A DNA stretch of 64,000 nucleotides. Source: CAYXVF01 sp964468125 (GTDB taxonomy: Bacteria; Myxococcota; XYA12-FULL-58-9; CAYXVF01). The DNA is taken from the NCBI GenBank assembly GCA_964468125.1, contig CAYXVF010000016.1:1-64000 (forward strand), written 5' to 3'. The position numbers and the translations under genes were made by a program. Positions 25,237-33,096 of the stretch are shown one piece after another; the first letter of the stretch is position 1, and each line of letters starts with the position of its first letter. Under the pieces are notes generated by a model that worked only from the letters and a program-made list of their open reading frames with translations, had not been told where the DNA came from and searched no databases.

Positions 25237-26388
25237 ATGAAGAAGAACTTCCTGTTTACCTCCGAATCTGTCAGCGAAGGCCATCCGGACAAGGTGGCGG
25301 ACCAGATCTCCGACGCGATTCTCGACGCCATCATCGCGGACGACCCGATGGCGCGGGTGGCCTGCGAAACGCTCGTGAAGACCGGCTACGCGATGGTGGC
25401 TGGGGAGATTACGACCAAGACCTACGTCGAAATCCCCGACATCGTCCGAAACACGCTCAAACAGATCGGCTACAACTCGAGCGACATGGGTTTCGACTAC
25501 GAAACTTGTGCCGTCCTCACCGCCATTGAAAAGCAATCACCAGACATCAACCAGGGCGTCGACCGCGCTGACCCGGAAGAGCAGGGCGCGGGCGACCAGG
25601 GCATGATGTTCGGTTACGCCTGCGACGAGACCGACGAGCTCATGCCCGCGCCGATCCAGTATTCGCACCGGCTGGTGAGGAAGCTCGCGGAGCTCCGCCA
25701 CTCGGGTACCCTGAAATTCCTTCGGCCGGACAGCAAGAGTCAGGTCACGTTCCAGTACGAGGATGGTAGGCCGAAGGCGGTGACGACCGTCGTGATCTCG
25801 ACACAGCACACGCCGGACGTCGAGCAGAAGACCCTGCAGGACGCGGTGATCGCCGACGTCATCGAAAAAGTGATCCCGAAGGAGCTTCGCGCTTCCAACA
25901 TCGCATACCACGTCAACCCAACGGGCAAGTTCGTCATCGGTGGCCCGATGGGAGATGCGGGGCTGACCGGCCGAAAGATCATCGTAGACACCTACGGCGG
26001 AATGGGCCGTCACGGCGGCGGTGCTTTTAGCGGTAAGGACCCGTCGAAGGTGGACCGAAGCGCGGCCTACTATGCGCGCTACATCGCGAAGAACATCGTC
26101 GCCGCCGGTCTCGCCAACAAGTGCGAGGTGCAGCTCGCCTACGCGATCGGCGTTGCGGAGCCGGTCTCGATCATGGTCGACACCTTCGGGACCGGCCAGG
26201 TCGCCGAGGAGAAGATCGAAGCCGCGGTGCGCGAAGAGTTCTCGGCGCGGCCCGCCGCGTTGATCAGGCGCCTCGACCTGCTGAAGCCCGTCTACCGCCA
26301 AACCGCTGCCTACGGCCACTTCGGGCGTCCCGAGTTCACGTGGGAGAAGACAGACGCGGCCGAGCGCCTGAAGTCCCTCGTCGGCTGA
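25237..26388 (+). CDS. metK: S-adenosylmethionine synthetase
   Basis: 383 residues, the usual MetK length. It makes SAM from methionine and ATP in the cytoplasm. Motifs: FTSESVSEGHPDKVADQISD at the N-terminus, GAGDQGMMFGYA near 121-132, GGPMGDAGLTGRKIIVDTYGG near 235 and GGGAFSGKDPSKVDRSAAY near 260, which carry the ATP/Mg2+ and methionine ligands. C-terminal HFGRPEFTWEKTD is standard. The start ATG 25237 is fixed by the conserved N-terminus. Confidence 0.97.
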   Translation: MKKNFLFTSESVSEGHPDKVADQISDAILDAIIADDPMARVACETLVKTGYAMVAGEITTKTYVEIPDIVRNTLKQIGYNSSDMGFDYETCAVLTAIEKQSPDINQGVDRADPEEQGAGDQGMMFGYACDETDELMPAPIQYSHRLVRKLAELRHSGTLKFLRPDSKSQVTFQYEDGRPKAVTTVVISTQHTPDVEQKTLQDAVIADVIEKVIPKELRASNIAYHVNPTGKFVIGGPMGDAGLTGRKIIVDTYGGMGRHGGGAFSGKDPSKVDRSAAYYARYIAKNIVAAGLANKCEVQLAYAIGVAEPVSIMVDTFGTGQVAEEKIEAAVREEFSARPAALIRRLDLLKPVYRQTAAYGHFGRPEFTWEKTDAAERLKSLVG

Positions 26389-26402
26389 AGTGGGGCATAG
26401 AC

Positions 26403-26462
26403 CTCCGCAGCAGAGCGTTGTAAAGCGCAGGGCTCATCGTTGCCCCTCGAGGCTTTGCGGAG
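26403..26462 (+). promoter_or_regulatory. inverted repeat sequestering the uppP ribosome-binding site
   Basis: CTCCGCA (26403-26409) pairs perfectly with TGCGGAG (26456-26462). The second arm contains the GGAG that would be the uppP Shine-Dalgarno sequence, six bases before the apparent start. Folding would hide the ribosome site, so this could be a translational control element or a remnant metK terminator stem. It was found by eye only; the loop is 46 bases. Confidence 0.35.
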
Positions 26463-26468
26463 TGAGCC

Positions 26469-27293
26469 ATCAGCACCTTTGAAGCGCTGATCCTCGGGAT
26501 CATCCAGGGACTGACCGAATACCTGCCGGTCTCGAGCTCAGGACACCTCGTCCTCGGCCGCGAGCTGTTGGGCATCGGCGAGCCGGACCTCTTTTTCGAC
26601 ATTCTGGTGCACGTGGCGACACTGGTCGTCACGCTGATTATCTATGCGCGCCCCGTGGCATCGATGACCGGCGACCTGATCGCGGGCGCCAACGAGGTGG
26701 CGCGGGGTTGCGCCCTAGGAGCGATGCTGGCGGAGCGGCCGGACGCAAAGCTCTCTCTGCTCATCATCGCGGGCACCGTACCCACCGGAGTCATCGGCGT
26801 CGTGTTCAAGGACGCCCTCGAGTCTCTCTTTGAGATCCCGGTTGCCGCGAGCGCCATGCTCATGGTCACCGCGGCGCTCCTCATTGCAACGCGCTTCACG
26901 CGGGCGGACGGGCGCAAGGATGCGGAGATGACCCTGCGCGACGCACTGATCATCGGGCTCGTGCAGGGTTTTGCGATCATCCCGGGAATTTCCCGCAGCG
27001 GTTCGACCATCGCCGCGGCCCTTCTCCTCGGACTGGACCGTGAGCTCGCAGCGCGCTTTTCCTTCCTGCTTTCCGTCCCCGCGATCCTTGGGGCACTCGT
27101 CCTGAAGCTGCGCGACCTGGAGGCGGGGGTGGCGATTTCCGGGAGCGCCCTCGGCGTCGGCTTCGTTGCGGCGCTCGCGACCGGGTTCGTGGCGCTGGTC
27201 GTGCTTCTCCCCCTCGTTCGCCGCGGCCAGCTCCACTGGTTCGCGATCTATCTCGTGCCGGTCTCGATCGCCGGCGTTATCCTCGCCCGGTGA
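26469..27293 (+). CDS. uppP: undecaprenyl-diphosphate phosphatase
   Basis: About 274 residues of the BacA/UppP family, an inner-membrane enzyme that recycles the lipid carrier for peptidoglycan and O-antigen. The first BacA motif, GIIQGLTEYLPVSSSGHL, starts near residue 10, and the second, PGISRSGSTI, lies near 176. The N-terminal motif is essential, yet no ATG, GTG or TTG precedes it: an in-frame stop lies at 26463-26465, leaving ATC at 26469 as the only start that fits both the family N-terminus and the GGAG six bases upstream. A sequencing error (ATG to ATC) is possible. It overlaps nudL by four bases. Confidence 0.85.
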   Translation: MSTFEALILGIIQGLTEYLPVSSSGHLVLGRELLGIGEPDLFFDILVHVATLVVTLIIYARPVASMTGDLIAGANEVARGCALGAMLAERPDAKLSLLIIAGTVPTGVIGVVFKDALESLFEIPVAASAMLMVTAALLIATRFTRADGRKDAEMTLRDALIIGLVQGFAIIPGISRSGSTIAAALLLGLDRELAARFSFLLSVPAILGALVLKLRDLEAGVAISGSALGVGFVAALATGFVALVVLLPLVRRGQLHWFAIYLVPVSIAGVILAR

Positions 27294-27871
27294 AGCTGGA
27301 GATCATCATCGACGCTCTGCGTGCCTACGAGCCGCGGCCGCTCGCACGTGGGTCTATGGCACCGGCGGCCGTCCTCGTGCCTCTGCGTGAGCGCGGCGAC
27401 GCGACCGCTGAGCTGGTCCTCACCCGGCGCGCGGAGGGCCTCGGCTCGCACGCGGGACAGGTCGCCTTTCCCGGCGGCAAGGTCGATCCGGACGACCCCA
27501 CGGTCGAGGACGCGGCGCTCCGTGAAGCGCAAGAGGAGCTCGGGATCGATCCCCGGCGGGTGGAGCTCGTCGGCGCCCTCGACCACATTCCATCGGTGAC
27601 CGGATTTCACGTGACCCCGGTCGTGGGCATCGTCGACCCCGCGGTCGCCTTTGTGCCGAACCCGGGAGAGGTTGCGCGGGTGTTCACCGTCCCCGTTTCC
27701 GAGCTGATGCAGCTCGACCGTTGGGAGCTGCGAAACCATCTGCATCGCGGCGGTGAGGTGAAGGTCTGGCATTTTCCCTGGGATGGCGAGGAAATCTGGG
27801 GAATGACCGGCTTCATGCTCCGTCGTTTCGTCGAAATGCTCGACGCCTTTTACGGTTCCGCGCGACCGTGA
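27290..27871 (+). CDS. NUDIX hydrolase, probable CoA pyrophosphatase (NudL-like)
   Basis: 193 residues from GTG 27290, overlapping uppP. The NudL/YeaB signature LTRRAEGLGSHAGQVAFPGG is followed by a Nudix box AALREAQEELGID. The family cleaves CoA to 4'-phosphopantetheine and 3',5'-ADP. SHAGQVAFPGG is diagnostic for this branch. Cytoplasmic. It lies between uppP and two small envelope genes. Confidence 0.85.
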   Translation: MKLEIIIDALRAYEPRPLARGSMAPAAVLVPLRERGDATAELVLTRRAEGLGSHAGQVAFPGGKVDPDDPTVEDAALREAQEELGIDPRRVELVGALDHIPSVTGFHVTPVVGIVDPAVAFVPNPGEVARVFTVPVSELMQLDRWELRNHLHRGGEVKVWHFPWDGEEIWGMTGFMLRRFVEMLDAFYGSARP

Positions 27872-27887
27872 TAAGGACTCGTCGCCC

Positions 27888-28346
27888 ATGAAAGGACGAC
27901 CCGTGAAGAGGATTCTGCCCACCGCGATCTTCCTCGTGGCGACCACTGCCGCGGCGCAAAACGAGGCACCAGACGTTGACCCGAGCGAGGACGACATCGG
28001 TCTGAAGATCGGGACCGTCGAAGAAGGGGACGATGAGCGCAAGAGTTATCGTTCGCGACGGCCGAAGGTTCGCGACGGTTCTTGGCTCGCGAAAGACAAG
28101 CCTCTCCCGGAGGTAGTCAAGGTCCGCAGCCGCTACGAGGCTTTTCTCGAGGCCGAGCTTCGCAAGCACTACGCGCGCCTGGCGGTCTTGGACCGCATCA
28201 TGGAGCTCGCCGAGGAGAACGACGACGACAGCCTCGCCGCTCGCACCGACACGGTTCGGCGCAAGGAAGTGCAGCGCTTTCGTCGCGTCATGACCGACTT
28301 TCGAGCCCAGGCCCAAGCGCGTCGGGTGGCGGGGTTTGACGAGTGA
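27888..28346 (+). CDS. hypothetical exported protein, charged and helical
   Basis: 152 residues from ATG 27888 (or GTG 27903). A signal peptide ends near TTAAA (residues 20-24). The mature protein is acidic (DVDPSEDDIG), then basic, then helical with coiled-coil character: KVRSRYEAFLEAELRKHYARLAVLDRIMELAEEN. No family was recognised. Its stop overlaps the start of a small lipoprotein gene, so the two products may act together in the periplasm. Confidence 0.6.
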   Translation: MKGRPVKRILPTAIFLVATTAAAQNEAPDVDPSEDDIGLKIGTVEEGDDERKSYRSRRPKVRDGSWLAKDKPLPEVVKVRSRYEAFLEAELRKHYARLAVLDRIMELAEENDDDSLAARTDTVRRKEVQRFRRVMTDFRAQAQARRVAGFDE

Positions 28347-28603
28347 TGCGCACTCTCACGCTGCTAGGACTGTTCTTGCTCGCCGGGTGTGGGGGATGCG
28401 GTGAGACGCCGTCGAGTCCGGCCCCAACGCCAGACCAAGGCCCGGTGACACTGAAGGAGCCGAGCACGGAGCCCGGAGAATCCACCGGAAGCTCGGCCTA
28501 CCGCGAAGCCTACGACCGTGCCCACGACGAGATCACCATCGACAACGCGCGCGAACGCCTCGACACCCTAAATCGTGAGATCGAAGAGGACCTGAAGAAG
28601 TGA
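28346..28603 (+). CDS. small lipoprotein
   Basis: 85 residues from ATG 28346. The lipobox is LLAGC (Cys15), followed by GGCGE and a Pro/Ser/Thr linker, then a short charged helix (YREAYDRAHDEITIDNARERLDTLNREIEEDL) near the C-terminus. The stop codon overlaps the GTG start of the phosphohexomutase gene. Function unknown; the helix could pair with the helical protein encoded upstream. Confidence 0.6.
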   Translation: MRTLTLLGLFLLAGCGGCGETPSSPAPTPDQGPVTLKEPSTEPGESTGSSAYREAYDRAHDEITIDNARERLDTLNREIEEDLKK

Positions 28604-29982
28604 ACGTGAACGAAGGCATCTTTCGCCAGTACGACATTCGTGGAATCGTAGGCGAGACACTCAACGCCGAAGTCGCCCGGGCCCTCGGTTGCGCCGTCGG
28701 TACAACGGTTCGACGTGGCGGTGGCGGTCGAATCGTCGTCGCTCGCGACGGCCGGATCTCTGGTCCCGAGCTGCAGGAGGCGTTCGTGTCCGGCGCGCTC
28801 TCCACCGGGGTCGACGTAGACCGTGTCGGAGTCGTCCCGTCCCCGGTGGGCTACTGGGCGATCCCGCATCTGGAGGCCGACGGCGGCGTCGTGATCACCG
28901 GCAGTCACAATCCTTCGAGCTACAACGGCTTCAAGATCACCCTTCTCGGCCGGTCGGTCTGGGGCGATGGGATTCAACGGCTGCGAGCGCTCGTGGAATC
29001 AGAGGACTTCGAGCGCGGCGAAGGTACGGTCCGCGACCGAGACGTCTTGGAGCGCTACGTCGACGAGCTCGCCGAGAATCTCGCGCCCGCAAGGCGCAAG
29101 CTCAAGGTCGTCGTGGACGCGGGCAACGGGGTTGGAGGACTCAGCGCGGTCCCGCTCTTCGAGCGCATGGGTCACGAGGTCGTGCCCCTCTACGTCGACG
29201 TGGACGGCCGATTTCCCAATCACCACGCTGATCCGACCGTGGAGGAGAATCTGAGCGCCTTGAAGGCGGCAGTAGCTGAGCACGGAGCGGATTTGGGCAT
29301 CGGCCTCGATGGCGACGGTGATCGAATCGGGGTCGTGGCGCATGACGGCACGGTGATTTGGGGGGACCGATTGATGATCCTCCTCGCCCGAGCGGTGCTT
29401 CAGGAGGAGCCGGGCGCGACTATCATCGGGGAAGTGAAATGCTCGAAGACCATGTACGACGAGATCGCGAAAGCCGGCGGTCACCCGGTGATGTGGATCA
29501 CCGGTCATTCGCTGATCAAAGAAAAGATGAAGGAGACCGGTGCCGCTCTCGCAGGGGAAATGAGTGGCCACATCTTCTTCAAGCATCGCTACTACGGCTT
29601 TGACGACGCCACCTACGCGGGTGGACGGCTCCTCGAGCTCGTGAGTGGCAGCGACCAGAGCGTGAAGGATTTGCTGTCGGTCGTACCCGAAATGCACTCG
29701 ACGCCGGAGCTTCGCCGCGAGTGCCCGGATGAGCTCAAGTTCGAAGTCGTGAAACGGGTCGTGGCGCGCTTCAAAGAAGAGGCGGAGCGCGAAGGCTTTG
29801 AGGTGCTCGACATCGACGGCGCGCGCGTGCAGTGGCCCGATGGCTGGGGGCTCGTGCGGGCGAGCAACACCACGCCGCTTCTCGTTCTGCGTTATGAGGC
29901 CGAGACCGAGGCGCGCCTCGACGAGATCCGCGCTCGAATCGAGGCGGCGATCGACGACGCGATGGGAGCGGTGAGCGCATGA
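28600..29982 (+). CDS. phosphomannomutase/phosphoglucomutase
   Basis: 460 residues of the alpha-D-phosphohexomutase family, interconverting hexose 6- and 1-phosphates for nucleotide-sugar and polysaccharide synthesis. Motifs in order: FRQYDIRGIVG, active-site serine loop VITGSHNPSSYNG (near 100-112), metal loop GLDGDGDRIG (near 230), sugar loop AGEMSGHIFF (near 320) and phosphate loop RASNTTPLLVLRYE near the end. SHNP and FFKHR are as in AlgC/ManB enzymes. The GTG start at 28600 overlaps the lipoprotein stop, and the gene overlaps the ROK gene by four bases. Confidence 0.92.
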   Translation: MNVNEGIFRQYDIRGIVGETLNAEVARALGCAVGTTVRRGGGGRIVVARDGRISGPELQEAFVSGALSTGVDVDRVGVVPSPVGYWAIPHLEADGGVVITGSHNPSSYNGFKITLLGRSVWGDGIQRLRALVESEDFERGEGTVRDRDVLERYVDELAENLAPARRKLKVVVDAGNGVGGLSAVPLFERMGHEVVPLYVDVDGRFPNHHADPTVEENLSALKAAVAEHGADLGIGLDGDGDRIGVVAHDGTVIWGDRLMILLARAVLQEEPGATIIGEVKCSKTMYDEIAKAGGHPVMWITGHSLIKEKMKETGAALAGEMSGHIFFKHRYYGFDDATYAGGRLLELVSGSDQSVKDLLSVVPEMHSTPELRRECPDELKFEVVKRVVARFKEEAEREGFEVLDIDGARVQWPDGWGLVRASNTTPLLVLRYEAETEARLDEIRARIEAAIDDAMGAVSA

Positions 29983-30914
29983 AGCGTTCGATCGGTGTAG
30001 ACATTGGCGGGACCAACCTGCGCGCCGCCATCGTCGATAGCTCCGGCGCAATCCACGAGGTCCATCGCCAGAAGGTCTCCGATCGATCCGTCGATGGGCT
30101 CGCCGAAAGCGTCCGTGAGGCCGTGGAAGCGATCGGCGGCGACGAGGAGCGAGGCCCGGTCGGCGTGGGGATCGCTGGGTCGGTGCGCGCCGCCGAAGGA
30201 ATCGTCGCCGTGGCTCCGCAGCTCGGCTGGCGTGAAGCGCCTTTCGGAGCGGCCCTCCAGCGCGAGCTCCAGCGGCCAGTGCGGCTCGTGAACGACCTCT
30301 CGGCGATCTGCCTCGGCGAAGCGCGCGTCGGTGCCGGCGACGGCTCGGGCGAGGTCGCCTGTTTGTTCGTGGGCACGGGCGTCGGTTTGGGCGTCGTAGC
30401 CCACGGCAAGCTCGTGGAGGGGCAGGACGGTCTCGCCAGTGAATTTGGACACGTGCGTTTCGATGCGAGTCCCGATGCGCGCGCCTGCAATTGCGGGCAG
30501 AAGGGGTGTATCGAGGCCTTCCTCGGCGGCACGCACCTGCCGGCACGGCTGCGCGAGGTCGCGCGCTCACGCGGAATCGAAAGCCCTCTTCTGTCGCGCG
30601 ACGATCTGAACTCGTCCGTAATCGAGCAGGAGGCGCAGGCCGAGGAGCCGGCGGCGGTCGCCTTGTGGGAAGACAGCGCGGTCAAGCTCGCCTGGGCGAT
30701 GGGGGCGGTGCTCATGACGTTCAACCCGAAGGTCTTGGTGCTCGGTGGCGGCGTGCTCTCGACCGCACCGTCGCTGGCCGAGCGCGCAAAAGCGCTGCTT
30801 CCGGATTTTGCCTGGGAGAGCTTCCGAGCCAACACCGAGATCCGCACGACCCTGCTCGGCGACGACGCGGGCATTCTCGGTGCTGCGTTGATCGCGGCGG
30901 ACGAAAGCGACTGA
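29979..30914 (+). CDS. ROK family sugar kinase (probable glucokinase)
   Basis: 311 residues. The phosphate loop is IGVDIGGTNLRAA, the ROK zinc site is CNCGQKGCIE (near 168-177) preceded by EFGHVRF, and VLVLGGGV is near the C-terminus. The family phosphorylates glucose or N-acetyl sugars. Following a phosphohexomutase, glucose to glucose-6-P to glucose-1-P is a plausible route. The start overlaps the mutase stop. Sugar specificity cannot be fixed by eye. Confidence 0.85.
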   Translation: MKRSIGVDIGGTNLRAAIVDSSGAIHEVHRQKVSDRSVDGLAESVREAVEAIGGDEERGPVGVGIAGSVRAAEGIVAVAPQLGWREAPFGAALQRELQRPVRLVNDLSAICLGEARVGAGDGSGEVACLFVGTGVGLGVVAHGKLVEGQDGLASEFGHVRFDASPDARACNCGQKGCIEAFLGGTHLPARLREVARSRGIESPLLSRDDLNSSVIEQEAQAEEPAAVALWEDSAVKLAWAMGAVLMTFNPKVLVLGGGVLSTAPSLAERAKALLPDFAWESFRANTEIRTTLLGDDAGILGAALIAADESD

Positions 30915-30921
30915 GACCCGG

Positions 30922-31737
30922 TCAGCGGACCCGCTCGGACACCTGCGCGGCGAAGCGGTGCAGTGCGTCTTCGTCGCCTTCGATCTGCTCCGCCAAATCC
31001 ACCAGGCGAGCGGAGAGCTCGCGCAAGCGGTCCGGCAGGTAGGCATTTTTGCTGCTCACGTCCGCCATCACCTGCGGATCGAAGCTCGCCCGTTTGGTCA
31101 CGTCCACCCATTGGGGACCGGCGGCTTTGAGCGCCTCCGGATCGGCGGTGCCGAGCTCGGCCAGGGTCAGGGCCACGACATAGGGCAGATGCGAGGTAGT
31201 CGCCACAGAGCGGTCGTGATCGTGCGGGCTCATGCGCTCCGGCAGGGCGCCGATCGACTCCCACATGGCCTCCACCCGAGCCGTCGCGTCCTCGTCGTCC
31301 TCTGGGCAGATGATGACCCGGGCATCCTCGAAGAGGTCCGCCCGGGACTGTTCGAAACCGCCTCGGGTACCGCCCACCATCGGATGGGCGCCGACGAAGG
31401 TCGCGTGGTTGAGCAGTCGCTCCCCAGCCTCGACCACCGGCACCTTTACCCCGATCGCATCGGTGACCACCGTTTGCTCATCGAGAAGAGGGTCCAGGGC
31501 GGTGAGCGTTTCTTCAAAAGCCGAAAGCGGGGTGCAGAGGATCACGACATCGCAGCCGGAGAGGGACTCGTCGACACCCTCGTTGACGCGATGAAAGATC
31601 TCGCAGGCCAGCGCGGCCTCGCGGTTAGCGCGCGACGGCTCGACCCCTACCAGCTCGCAGGTGGGGTGGCTTTCGCGCAGCGCCTTCGCCAGAGAGCCTC
31701 CGATGAGGCCACATCCGATCACACCGAATCTCGCCAT
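30922..31737 (-). CDS. tyrA: prephenate dehydrogenase
   Basis: 271 residues from ATG 31737, chosen because it begins directly with the NAD-binding loop ARFGVIGCGLIGGSLA. Other motifs: VILCTPLSAFEETL, VTDAIGVKVPV and VGAHPMVGGTRGGFE near 120-135, the last with the conserved His. The enzyme converts prephenate to 4-hydroxyphenylpyruvate in tyrosine synthesis. No chorismate mutase or ACT domain is fused. It is isolated from other aromatic genes and convergent with the ROK kinase gene. Confidence 0.88.
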   Translation of the reverse strand: MARFGVIGCGLIGGSLAKALRESHPTCELVGVEPSRANREAALACEIFHRVNEGVDESLSGCDVVILCTPLSAFEETLTALDPLLDEQTVVTDAIGVKVPVVEAGERLLNHATFVGAHPMVGGTRGGFEQSRADLFEDARVIICPEDDEDATARVEAMWESIGALPERMSPHDHDRSVATTSHLPYVVALTLAELGTADPEALKAAGPQWVDVTKRASFDPQVMADVSSKNAYLPDRLRELSARLVDLAEQIEGDEDALHRFAAQVSERVR

Positions 31738-31843
31738 GCCTTTGTCATACACCGATCGGTGGAAATCAGACACGTGACCTAGCTCAAGGCATCCGATCGT
31801 CGACTCCCCTAAGAGCATCAGCCACCTCACTGGGGAGTGGGAA

Positions 31844-31990
31844 ATGGATCCGAAGACACTCGAATTTGTGGGCCTCGGAGCAGGCGCGTTCGTTCTTCTC
31901 TTCGTTGATGCGTTCGTTCGCAGTATCGTTCACGACCTCGACGAGCCGCCCCCGGGCCTCGAGCTCGAGCACGCCGGCGCGGGGCACTGA
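31844..31990 (+). CDS. putative small membrane protein (48 aa)
   Basis: A 48-codon frame from ATG 31844 with GGGGAG seven bases upstream. One hydrophobic segment (VGLGAGAFVLLFVDAFV) is followed by an acidic Pro-rich tail. The stop at 31988 is two bases from the convergent lipoprotein gene. The good ribosome site and position support translation, but no family was recognised. Confidence 0.4.
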   Translation: MDPKTLEFVGLGAGAFVLLFVDAFVRSIVHDLDEPPPGLELEHAGAGH

Positions 31991-31992
31991 TC

Positions 31993-33096
31993 CTAGCGCA
32001 CCCCGAGGGAAAAGGGCGGCACGTCCGTGGCGATCGGACCTTCGACGTCGCCGGTGCCGAGGTCGATGCGATAGACGCCGGCGCTGTCGTCCGCTGAGCG
32101 GTCGCCGACAAAGAGCGTCGCGCCACTCACTGCCAAGCCCGAAAGGCTGAAGCCGGGTGAGTCGAAGAGGATCTCGGGGGCACCGGCGCTCACCCGCACC
32201 GCCCGCATTTCCTCGGTGGAGAACGGCTCGCTTCCGGGCACCGCGACGAGGGTGATCGGGTCCGAGCCCGCAAGGGCGAGCCCGTTCGGATAGCCGCCCA
32301 ACGCCGCGTCACTCACCACTAGGGTCGCGCTGTTGTCGCCGCTGTCGACGGCGACGATGCCACCCTCTCCGTCGCCGCTGAAGTCACCGGCACAGGCGAC
32401 GAAGAGCGTGTCGCCGGCGGCGAGAATTCGGCTGATCGGATTGATGCAGGGGAGCTCGATCGGATCGACTTCGGGCGTCGTGTCGTCGGCGTCGACGATC
32501 GCGAGGCTCCCGGCGTCGACGATCACGAGCTGGCCATTGCCGGTCGGCACGAAGCTCTCCAAGCGTTGGATCGCGACATAGATTCGATCGCCGATCCGCG
32601 CCGCCCCCGCCATGTCCGGGATCCCATCCGGGCCCGCAAAGGCTGACAGGTCCGTCGCCGGGATCGATGTGCTCTGCGTCACGCGCCGTGCCTGCGCCTC
32701 GGCTCCGCAGGTGACAAAGAAGTCTCCGTTGTCGAGGGGCAGTGCTTCGAGGGCGTTGCAGCCGCTGAGGGGGACTTCCGTCGTGACCAGGAGCTCATCG
32801 TTGAGGGTGATGAGTGAGCTCGTGGCACCCCGGTTCATGATCTGCACCGGACCCGACTCGCGCACGCGTACCAGCGCATCCCCGCTCACGCTCACCAATC
32901 CGCTCGTGGAGCTCGGACACTCGGGGCCCACGGCTTCGAGCGAGCTCGCGTCAAAAGCGAGGGTCGTTGCGAGCACGAAGAGCACACCTTCTTCGACCGC
33001 CCGCACGATGCAGGGGTCTTCGGTCGCGGGGTCGTCGTCCGAGCAGGCGACGAGCGGCGGCGCGAGTAGTGGAAGAATGACAGCAATTCTCTTCAT
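31993..33096 (-). CDS. lipoprotein, possible beta-propeller, paired with the B12 receptor
   Basis: 367 residues. The signal peptide ends in LVAC (Cys18) followed by an acidic stretch (SDDDPATED). The mature protein has repeated units of about 45 residues with patterns such as GDRIYVAIQRL, GDTLFVACAGDF, NGLALAGSDP and GATLFVGDRSADDSAGVYRIDLGTG, consistent with a beta-propeller. It overlaps the TonB receptor gene by four bases and shares its cobalamin riboswitch. In Bacteroidota, BtuG is a surface beta-propeller lipoprotein that hands B12 to BtuB; a similar role is inferred here from context and fold, not from homology. Confidence 0.7.
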   Translation of the reverse strand: MKRIAVILPLLAPPLVACSDDDPATEDPCIVRAVEEGVLFVLATTLAFDASSLEAVGPECPSSTSGLVSVSGDALVRVRESGPVQIMNRGATSSLITLNDELLVTTEVPLSGCNALEALPLDNGDFFVTCGAEAQARRVTQSTSIPATDLSAFAGPDGIPDMAGAARIGDRIYVAIQRLESFVPTGNGQLVIVDAGSLAIVDADDTTPEVDPIELPCINPISRILAAGDTLFVACAGDFSGDGEGGIVAVDSGDNSATLVVSDAALGGYPNGLALAGSDPITLVAVPGSEPFSTEEMRAVRVSAGAPEILFDSPGFSLSGLAVSGATLFVGDRSADDSAGVYRIDLGTGDVEGPIATDVPPFSLGVR

